This document shows, one piece after another, positions 57,776 to 64,000 of a stretch of 64,000 bases of DNA. The notes under the pieces were generated by a model. It did no database searches and was not told where the DNA came from. It saw only the letters and a program-made list of their open reading frames with translations. Location: positions 124,001 through 188,000 of the forward strand of contig CAJAFV010000071.1 of the NCBI GenBank assembly GCA_903939115.1, in the 5' to 3' direction. Source of the DNA: an uncultured Geobacteraceae bacterium. GTDB taxonomy: Bacteria > Desulfobacterota > Desulfuromonadia > Geobacterales > Pseudopelobacteraceae. A program made the translations under genes and the position numbers. How positions within the stretch are numbered: position 1 is the first letter of the stretch; the number at the start of each line of letters is the position of its first letter.

Positions 57776-58915
57776 TTAATACGGCATGCCGCTTCTCATC
57801 CGTTTCTGAATCATATCATGGAGCTGCTCGTCAACGTTTTCAGCCGTAATTCCAGACTGCCTGCAGATTTCTTCCACCTGTTTCCTGCTGCCGGGCCTCT
57901 CCATATCACTCATCTGTACAAAATGTCCTGAGCGTTTACCAACCTGAAAGATGGCCCGATCATGTGGCGGCAGATCGATAAAATTTTTCAGAATTGCCAT
58001 CAGCCTCAATTTATCATCCGGAAGGGTACCGTCGATCTCCTGCAGCAGGTTATACGAATGATCACTCCTGACTCTACTGGTTATGCCGTCGAGCCGTTCG
58101 AGCAAAAGCAGTATCTCCTCTGCCTGGACGACATCCGAAGTCCATTGATAGCGGTAAACATCGCTGCCGGCGAAAAGGTTTACGGAGTCCATCAGATGCA
58201 GTGTCCTGAAGCGGATAAAGTCCGGGTTGATGCGATTGAGAGCATCCGCTGTTTCAATGGCATGCTCCCGGGAAAATTCACGCCCCCCGATCCCGGTTAA
58301 CACATATTCCGATAATTCTATCCCGGCAGTTTTCGCTTTCAGTCCCGCAGTGATATGAATATCCTTCGAAGCCCCCTTGCTGATCATCTGCAGAATCGCA
58401 TCTGACGCGGTTTCCATGCCGATATGAATCCGGTTCAGCCCGGATGCCGCGATCTCCGCCAACTGGGCGTCACTTATGCGGGCGACGCTCTCCGAGCGGG
58501 CATATGAGGTAATCCGTTCCACCTGAGGGAAACGCATTTTGATATGGCGCAGGATTGCTATAAGGTTTTCGGGCCTGATAACAAGGCTGTCGGCATCCTG
58601 CAGAAAGATCGACTGCATCCCCTCTGCCAGCCAATTGCGAGCCGCAGCGAAGGCTGTCCACTCAGACGGTGAAAGATTCTCAGTCGGCTCAACACGGGAG
58701 TCGAGACCTCCCTGCAGTTGTGTCGTGAAGCGATGAACAGTATCTATATCCGCAATGACGTCTGCCACCGGACGGAGAGAAAATTTCTGTTTTTTGTAGA
58801 CAGAACAAAAGGTACAGCGGTTCCAGGGGCAGTTGCGGGTCACGCGAAGCAGCAGACTGGCGGCTTCACTGGGCGGTCTGATCGGTCCCTGTTCGAATCC
58901 CTGGTATGATTGCAT
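57776..58915 (-). CDS. Radical SAM protein, function unknown
   Basis: A 379-residue radical SAM enzyme. The cluster motif reads CPWNRCTFC, that is CX4CX2C, a spacing found in a subfamily with similar RxCPWNRCTFCSVYK starts. A core of SPEWTAFAAARNW-like helices follows, with QDADSLVI and HIGMETASDAIL, which is the SAM-binding side. The C-terminal part is helical. The ATG at 58915 lies 9 bases after AAGGAG; a TTG nine bases upstream directly abuts it. Its substrate is unknown and it is divergent from ssb. Confidence 0.85.
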   Translation of the reverse strand: MQSYQGFEQGPIRPPSEAASLLLRVTRNCPWNRCTFCSVYKKQKFSLRPVADVIADIDTVHRFTTQLQGGLDSRVEPTENLSPSEWTAFAAARNWLAEGMQSIFLQDADSLVIRPENLIAILRHIKMRFPQVERITSYARSESVARISDAQLAEIAASGLNRIHIGMETASDAILQMISKGASKDIHITAGLKAKTAGIELSEYVLTGIGGREFSREHAIETADALNRINPDFIRFRTLHLMDSVNLFAGSDVYRYQWTSDVVQAEEILLLLERLDGITSRVRSDHSYNLLQEIDGTLPDDKLRLMAILKNFIDLPPHDRAIFQVGKRSGHFVQMSDMERPGSRKQVEEICRQSGITAENVDEQLHDMIQKRMRSGMPY

Positions 58916-59009
58916 GGCAGACAACTCCTTTCGCTGAAATCAGAATAACCGGCCAACTCTATCAGGTTTAGGAATTGACAGCATCCATTTTCTGATCTGT
59001 TTTTTGCTG

Positions 59010-59038
59010 TTGAGAAAGCGCTCCTTCTGAGGTATTGT
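59010..59038 (+). promoter_or_regulatory. Sigma-70-type promoter candidate for ssb
   Basis: TTGAGA (59010-59015) and TATTGT (59033-59038) with 17-base spacing. A 9-bp inverted repeat (GAACTGTTT / AAACAGTTC, 59058-59078) lies just downstream in the leader. Confidence 0.45.
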
Positions 59039-59057
59039 TCTCCCTCCGAAAAATTAA

Positions 59058-59078
59058 GAACTGTTTTGGAAACAGTTC
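59058..59078. promoter_or_regulatory. Inverted repeat in the ssb leader
   Basis: GAACTGTTT-TGG-AAACAGTTC, a perfect 9-bp stem with a 3-base loop, about 40 bases before the ssb ATG. It could be an operator or a leader hairpin. Confidence 0.5.
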
Positions 59079-59116
59079 CGTAATTATTTCATCATAACAG
59101 GACAAGGAGTCACATC

Positions 59117-59551
59117 ATGGCCAGTCTCAACAAAGTAATGCTTATAGGAAATCTGGGCAAGGACCCTGAAGTACGTCACACCGCATCAGGCACGGCGGTA
59201 GCTACATTCTCAATCGCTACCAGCGAACGCTTCAAGAACAAACAGACCAATGAATGGGAAAAAAAGACCGAGTGGCATAATATTGTCCTGTGGGATAAGC
59301 AGGCAACACTGGCCGGTCAATATTTGACCAAGGGAAGCACTATCTACATCGAGGGGAGACTGCAAACCCGCAAGTGGCAGGATAAAAACGGGAATGACCG
59401 TTATACGACCGAAATTGTCGGCAACTCTTTGGAGTTTTTGTCCACGAAAGGCGAAGGTTCTCGCAGTGGCGGCGGAGATTCCGGAAATGAATCCACCGGT
59501 TCTTCTTTCAATGAGGAACCTCCTTTCCAGGATGACGACATCCCATTTTAG
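59117..59551 (+). CDS. ssb: Single-stranded DNA-binding protein
   Basis: A 144-residue SSB: OB-fold to about residue 105 ([20 protein letters not shown] at the start), a glycine/serine-rich linker and the acidic tip ending in FQDDDIPF that recruits repair proteins. GACAAGGAG lies before the ATG. The gene is followed by an ABC exporter gene whose start is unusual. Confidence 0.97.
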   Translation: MASLNKVMLIGNLGKDPEVRHTASGTAVATFSIATSERFKNKQTNEWEKKTEWHNIVLWDKQATLAGQYLTKGSTIYIEGRLQTRKWQDKNGNDRYTTEIVGNSLEFLSTKGEGSRSGGGDSGNESTGSSFNEEPPFQDDDIPF

Positions 59552-59574
59552 TCGGACCCTTTTAGGAAATACTT

Positions 59575-61356
59575 ATTAAAGATCTTGTCCTACTCATTCC
59601 CTACCTGACAGCGCTTCGCTGGCGATATGCTGGCGGTGCGCTGTTCCTTCTTCTTACCAACGCCTTTGCGCTGTTAATACCCTGGTTCATGAAACTGGCG
59701 GTGGAGGCGTTACAGCATCCAATGGAGGCCCGTTACTCGCCATCCACATGCGCCCTGATCATCTCACTCCTGGCGATCCTGCACTGCATCACCCGTATTT
59801 TTTCCCGAACACTCACCCTGAATGCTGCCAGGATTATTGAATTTCGCATCCGTAACGACCTGTTCCAGCGACTGACCAAGCTTGACCTCAGCTATTTTTC
59901 CAGCAGTCGCAGCGGAGACATCATCTCCCGATTTTCCAATGACCTGACCAACGTCCGGATGTTGACCGGCTTTGGCTGCATGAGTGCAATTAACACCGTA
60001 TTGATTTACAGCGCTGCCGTAACAATGATGATCAGGATTCACCCCTGGCTCACAATCTGGGCAATTCTCCCGTTCCCGATCATGATCCTGATTATTAAAA
60101 AAGTCAGCCATCGACTCTTCCACCGGTCTCTTCAGGCACAGGAGGAGCTGGCGCATCTTTCAAGTCAGGCCGAGGAAACAGTCTCAGCCGTGCGGCTGAT
60201 AAAATCCTACTGTCGGGAAGAGTATTTTCAGGGCGAATTCGGTAAAACCGCCGAGCGCTACCTTAAGCACAACCTGCGGCTTGCCCGACTGCGGGGTCTT
60301 GTCATCCCGGTCATGGCGGCCGCAACCGGATCCGGAACCCTTGTCGTTTTGTTTATGGGCGGCAGGCTGGTAATTTCAAACAGCATAACTCTGGGTGATT
60401 TTGTTGCTTTCAGCGGTTACCTGGCGATGCTTGTCTGGCCGACAGCGGTAATGGGGTGGATTCTGACTCTGGCGCAGCGGGGAGCTGCCTCCATGTCTCG
60501 ATTGGCAGGAATACTGGGCGCCGAATCGACCGTTGTTGACCAGCCCGATGCAGAGCCGATCGACTCCTTTCATTCGGGCATTGAAGCACACGACCTCAGT
60601 TTCAGCTATGGTGATACAAAGATTATCAACGGGATCTCTTTTCATATTCAGGCCGGCGAAACGCTGGGAATAACCGGAGATGTCGGGAGCGGAAAGACAA
60701 CCTTGCTGCGTCTGATCGCGCGACTTCTTCCGATCTCCGACGGAATGCTGTGTGTTGACGGGCGGGATATTAACAGCATAACAACTACCTCCCTGCGCCG
60801 ACTGATCGGCTACGTGCCGCAAGAGACCTTTCTGTTTTCGCGAACCGTTGCCGATAATATCGGCTATGGAATTACGGGAGAACACGCTGAGGATGCTGTC
60901 GTAAGAGCGGCAGGTCAGGCCGGTTTTCTTGATGATGTAGAAGCATTCCCAGCAAAATTTGAGACGCAGGTGGGTGAAAAGGGTGTAACTCTTTCCGGCG
61001 GCCAGAAACAGCGGCTTGCGATCGCCCGCGCCGTTGTCGGAAATCCACCAATTCTGCTGCTCGATGATCCGCTTTCTGCGGTTGACGCAGGGCGCGAAGA
61101 AGAAATCCTCAACGAGCTCGGAAAATTTTATAGCGGACGGACCGTGCTGATTGTCTCACAGAGAGTTTCTGCCTTCCGCGACTGCGACAGGATTATTGTT
61201 CTGAAAGAGGGGGCTATTGCCGAGCAAGGTGCCCCTGCTGAACTGCTTCTGCAGGGTGGCCTGTATGCCGAATTATGTTCCAGGCAGATGAATGCGCCGG
61301 GCACCTTTTTATCGCCTGAAAATCCATCGCAATCTCCGGTATTTTCAGCACCATAA
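59575..61356 (+). CDS. ABC exporter half with degenerate nucleotide site; non-canonical start inferred
   Basis: A half-exporter of about 593 residues. Homology to exporter N-termini (LIPYLTALRWRYAGG, then LLLTNAFALLIPWFM) is encoded upstream of the first ATG at 59689, so the true start must lie in 59566-59688. No ATG, GTG or TTG exists in frame there; ATT at 59575, 7 bases after TAGGA, is the best candidate. NBD: Walker A GDVGSGKTT, LSGGQKQR, Walker B LLLDDPLS (Asp for Glu) and switch SQRVSA (Gln for His). These two changes mark the degenerate half of heterodimeric exporters; no partner is adjacent. Confidence 0.82.
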   Translation: MKDLVLLIPYLTALRWRYAGGALFLLLTNAFALLIPWFMKLAVEALQHPMEARYSPSTCALIISLLAILHCITRIFSRTLTLNAARIIEFRIRNDLFQRLTKLDLSYFSSSRSGDIISRFSNDLTNVRMLTGFGCMSAINTVLIYSAAVTMMIRIHPWLTIWAILPFPIMILIIKKVSHRLFHRSLQAQEELAHLSSQAEETVSAVRLIKSYCREEYFQGEFGKTAERYLKHNLRLARLRGLVIPVMAAATGSGTLVVLFMGGRLVISNSITLGDFVAFSGYLAMLVWPTAVMGWILTLAQRGAASMSRLAGILGAESTVVDQPDAEPIDSFHSGIEAHDLSFSYGDTKIINGISFHIQAGETLGITGDVGSGKTTLLRLIARLLPISDGMLCVDGRDINSITTTSLRRLIGYVPQETFLFSRTVADNIGYGITGEHAEDAVVRAAGQAGFLDDVEAFPAKFETQVGEKGVTLSGGQKQRLAIARAVVGNPPILLLDDPLSAVDAGREEEILNELGKFYSGRTVLIVSQRVSAFRDCDRIIVLKEGAIAEQGAPAELLLQGGLYAELCSRQMNAPGTFLSPENPSQSPVFSAP

Positions 61357-61373
61357 CTTCTCAGTGAGTTCGT

Positions 61374-63491
61374 ATGTCCCTTTTCAATATAACAACCGAA
61401 TATACACCGCGCGGCGATCAACCACTGGCCATCAAAGAGCTGGTCGAGGGGATCGAGCGCGGTGACCGCCACCAGACGCTACTCGGGGTAACCGGATCCG
61501 GCAAGACATTCACTGTTGCCAATGTCATAGCCCAGACTTCGCGGCCAGCCTTGGTACTGGCTCCCAACAAGACGCTGGCGGCCCAGCTCTATGGCGAATT
61601 CAAGGAGCTTTTCCCGGATAACGCCGTTGAATACTTTGTCTCATACTACGATTATTACCAGCCTGAAGCCTACATTCCGACCAGCGATACCTTTATTGAA
61701 AAAGATTCTGCCATCAACGACGAAATAGACAAGATGCGCCATTCAGCGACGCGCAGTCTGCTGACACGGCGTGATGTCATTATTGTGGCTTCGGTCTCCT
61801 GTATTTACGGTATCGGTTCACCCGATGCGTATCAGTCGATGCACATTTTCTTCCATCAAGGGGATGATTACGGACGTGACGAACTTCTCAAAAAACTGAT
61901 CGAGATTCAGTATGAGCGTAATGACATGGATTTCCATCGTGGCACGTTCCGGGTGCGTGGGGATGTGATCGAAATTTTCCCGGCCTATGATAATGATCGT
62001 GCGCTCAGAATAGAATTTTTTGGTGACGAAGTTGAAGCCATTAGCGAAATAGATCCGCTGCGCGGCGCGGTGCTGCAGAAACTATCGAAATGCTCCATCT
62101 ATCCGGCCTCCCATTACGTTTCCACCCGTGAAACACTGGAACGTGCGGTTGAGCAGATCCGCGTCGATCTGGCTGAGCGGATCTCTTATTTCCGTTCACA
62201 AAACATGCTGCTGGAAGAACAGCGCATCGAGCAGCGAACCTTCTACGATATAGAGATGATGGAGGAGATGGGGTTCTGTCACGGCATCGAAAATTATTCG
62301 CGCTATTTCGATGGCCGTCAACCGGGGGAGGCGCCGTATACACTGATTGATTACTTCCCGGATGACTTTGTTCTGTTCGTCGATGAATCGCATATCACCA
62401 TTCCTCAGACCGGTGCCATGTACCGTGGTGACCGTTCGCGTAAAGAAACGCTGGTCAACTATGGCTTCCGTCTGCCAGCTGCGCTCGACAACCGGCCGCT
62501 CAATTTCCAGGAGTTCCAGACTCGTATCCGCCAGGCCGTCTATGTTTCGGCGACTCCCGCCGATTATGAACTTGAGGCGAGTGGCGGTGTTTTTGTCGAG
62601 CAGGTTATACGCCCGACCGGGCTGGTTGATCCGGTTATAGAGGTGCGGCCGGTGACGGCATCCCCTCACCCTAGCCCTCTCCCTAATGGAGAGGGGACAG
62701 AAGAATCCCTCGCCCTTAGGACCCAAAAGGCGGGCCTAAAGGAGAGGGTGGCCGAAGGCCGGGTGAGGGGACATTTTGGCCAGGTCGACGACCTCCTCCA
62801 TGAAGTGCGTGAAACCGTGGCCCGCGGTGAGCGTGTGCTGGTGACGACCTTAACCAAGCGAATGGCCGAAGAGTTGACCAACTATTATCGTGAACTGGGG
62901 GTACGGATAAAATACCTCCATTCAGACATTGTTACCATCGAGCGGATGCAGATCATTCGGGACCTCCGCATGGGGGAATTCGACGTGCTGGTCGGGATTA
63001 ACCTGCTGCGGGAGGGGCTTGATCTGCCGGAGGTTTCTCTGGTCGCCATTCTTGACGCCGACAAGGAGGGATTTCTCCGTTCCCAGCGTTCCCTGATCCA
63101 GACCTGCGGCCGTGCCGCCCGTAATATCAATGGCCGGGTGCTGATGTACGGTGACAACATCACCCGCTCCATGCAGGCCTGTATCGATGAGACCGGCCGC
63201 CGCAGGGTTAAGCAGCTTGAGTATAACGAAGAACACGGCATAACTCCCGAAACAGTGAAGAAGGGGTTGCGGAGCATTCTGGAGTCGATCGAGGAGAAGG
63301 ATTATGTCACGCAACCGGCAGGAGTGGCCGAAGCGGGCGAAGAATATCTGGCGCCAAAAGAGATTCCAAAACTGGTGAAGAAGCTCCGGAAAGAGATGCT
63401 GGCGGCAGCCAAGGATTTGAATTTTGAGAAAGCGGCAGTTTTGCGCGACCGGGTGAAAAAACTCGAAACGTTAGAACTGGCGCTGCGATGA
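61374..63491 (+). CDS. uvrB: Excinuclease ABC subunit B with in-frame repeat insertion
   Basis: A 705-residue UvrB (family about 660-670). It has Walker A GVTGSGKT (38-45), the damage-probing beta-hairpin ([11 protein letters not shown], from about 92), IEVRPV near residue 422-427, [13 protein letters not shown], the helicase motifs ([21 protein letters not shown]) and a C-terminal UVR domain. About 40 residues (about 429-469) rich in Pro, Gly and charged residues are inserted between IEVRPVT and QVDDLL. They are encoded by a palindromic repeat element (62662-62770). The insertion is in frame and contains no stop. Partner of UvrA/UvrC in nucleotide excision repair. Confidence 0.96.
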   Translation: MSLFNITTEYTPRGDQPLAIKELVEGIERGDRHQTLLGVTGSGKTFTVANVIAQTSRPALVLAPNKTLAAQLYGEFKELFPDNAVEYFVSYYDYYQPEAYIPTSDTFIEKDSAINDEIDKMRHSATRSLLTRRDVIIVASVSCIYGIGSPDAYQSMHIFFHQGDDYGRDELLKKLIEIQYERNDMDFHRGTFRVRGDVIEIFPAYDNDRALRIEFFGDEVEAISEIDPLRGAVLQKLSKCSIYPASHYVSTRETLERAVEQIRVDLAERISYFRSQNMLLEEQRIEQRTFYDIEMMEEMGFCHGIENYSRYFDGRQPGEAPYTLIDYFPDDFVLFVDESHITIPQTGAMYRGDRSRKETLVNYGFRLPAALDNRPLNFQEFQTRIRQAVYVSATPADYELEASGGVFVEQVIRPTGLVDPVIEVRPVTASPHPSPLPNGEGTEESLALRTQKAGLKERVAEGRVRGHFGQVDDLLHEVRETVARGERVLVTTLTKRMAEELTNYYRELGVRIKYLHSDIVTIERMQIIRDLRMGEFDVLVGINLLREGLDLPEVSLVAILDADKEGFLRSQRSLIQTCGRAARNINGRVLMYGDNITRSMQACIDETGRRRVKQLEYNEEHGITPETVKKGLRSILESIEEKDYVTQPAGVAEAGEEYLAPKEIPKLVKKLRKEMLAAAKDLNFEKAAVLRDRVKKLETLELALR
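62662..62770. repeat. Palindromic repeat element inside uvrB
   Basis: A 109-bp foldback bounded by CCCCTCACCC (62662-62671) and GGGTGAGGGG (62761-62770), with an inner CCCTCTCC-CTAAT-GGAGAGGGG hairpin and a GGCC-GAA-GGCC mini-hairpin. The modules also occur in the gltB-gltD spacer (10131-10240). It is translated as part of UvrB. Confidence 0.9.
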
Positions 63492-64000
63492 GGGGGCTGT
63501 CGCCGGAACAATTCACAGAGAGCTATCACCGCAACAACTCTCTCGACACGTCCGTTCTCCAGCAATTTCATGACATCATTTATTCATATTATCACGCCAA
63601 CCCCCGCCCGATGCCGTGGCGCGAGACCGATGACCCGTACCGGATTCTTGTCTCGGAAATCATGCTGCAACAGACCCAGGTGGAGCGGGTAAAGATCAAA
63701 TATGCTGAATTCCTGACCGCCTTCCCGACCGTGTATGAACTGGCCACTGCACCGTTGTCAAATGTGCTGCAGGTCTGGCAGGGTTTGGGCTACAACCGCC
63801 GCGCAATTTTTCTGAAGCGCTGCTCTGAAGAGATCGTCTCCTTCTACGGCGGGCACTTTCCTCGATCGGTTGCAGAGCTGCAATCGCTGCCGGGCATCGG
63901 CCCCTATACGGCGCGGGCTGTCGCGGCATTTGCATTCGGCATTGCCGAGCCGCTCATTGAGACCAACATCCGCACGGTATTCATCCATTTTTTCTTTCAT
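63488..64000 (+). CDS. MutY-like adenine glycosylase / HhH-GPD DNA glycosylase, truncated at the window end
   Basis: The 5' 171 codons of an HhH-GPD glycosylase. The ATG overlaps the uvrB TGA (ATGA). Seen are [24 protein letters not shown] (in parts), [11 protein letters not shown], and the helix-hairpin-helix [18 protein letters not shown]. The following segment reads [16 protein letters not shown]. Where E. coli MutY has the catalytic Asp in LDGNVKRV, this has Glu (IETNIRTV), so the specificity could differ. The iron-sulfur cluster region would lie beyond the window. Translational coupling to uvrB links two repair functions. Confidence 0.85.
   Translation, partial: MRGLSPEQFTESYHRNNSLDTSVLQQFHDIIYSYYHANPRPMPWRETDDPYRILVSEIMLQQTQVERVKIKYAEFLTAFPTVYELATAPLSNVLQVWQGLGYNRRAIFLKRCSEEIVSFYGGHFPRSVAELQSLPGIGPYTARAVAAFAFGIAEPLIETNIRTVFIHFFFH

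Noticed and set aside
58870-58890. GTTCGAATCCC, like a tRNA T-arm
   Set aside because: It lies inside the radical SAM gene and no acceptor stem or anticodon arm fits around it.

Overview
The window looks like a chromosomal segment of a Geobacter-like member of the Desulfuromonadota. Pointers are a NapC/NirT-type inner-membrane multihaem cytochrome resembling ImcH, several good sigma-54 (GG-N10-GC) promoters, a flhA-flhF-flhG-fliA-flgFGAHIJ-flgN-flgKL flagellar block, and an MSHA-type pilus locus next to flagellar genes. No rRNA, tRNA, CRISPR array or prophage was seen. The assignment is inferred from gene content, not from a marker search.

Left part (1-16.8 kb): the end of a flagellar cluster (an unidentified partial gene, flbT, flaF), then a TPR-glycosyltransferase gene and threonine ammonia-lyase on the minus strand, trxB with a small acidic protein, the ImcH-like cytochrome, a polytopic DUF2339-like protein, and nitrogen assimilation. 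Glutamate synthase (gltB, gltD) and glutamate dehydrogenase (gdhA) are divergent, and each has its own sigma-54-type promoter in the shared 0.5 kb intergenic region.

Middle (16.8-29.4 kb): a minus-strand operon of a universal stress protein, a complete branched-chain-type ABC transporter (livG, livF, livK, livH, livM), a two-subunit 3-oxoacid CoA-transferase (scoA, scoB) and 3-hydroxybutyrate dehydrogenase. A sigma-54 promoter lies just before the usp gene. Upstream of that are two tandem 14-bp palindromes, then a dienoyl-CoA-reductase-like SDR and a PAS/AAA+/Fis sigma-54 activator. I read this as a sensed, inducible uptake and oxidation module for 3-hydroxybutyrate, acetoacetate or a related short-chain acid. 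It is the best candidate here for an undescribed functional unit. A UvrD/PcrA helicase gene follows divergently.

29.5-43.3 kb: an MSHA-like type IV pilus / type II secretion-related locus (MshI, J, K, L, E, G, M and N-like) followed by three prepilin-type genes. A RAYT (Y1 transposase) flanked by inverted REP-like repeats sits among the prepilins. These genes look more AT-rich than their neighbours.

43.3-57.5 kb: a MATE transporter, then the 13-gene flagellar operon on the minus strand from a sigma-54 promoter before flhA down to flgL and a terminator.

57.8-64.0 kb: a radical SAM protein, ssb, an ABC exporter half with degenerate catalytic residues and no ordinary start codon, uvrB with an in-frame palindromic repeat insertion of about 40 codons, and a truncated MutY-like glycosylase. 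The palindromic family inside uvrB also fills the gltB-gltD spacer.
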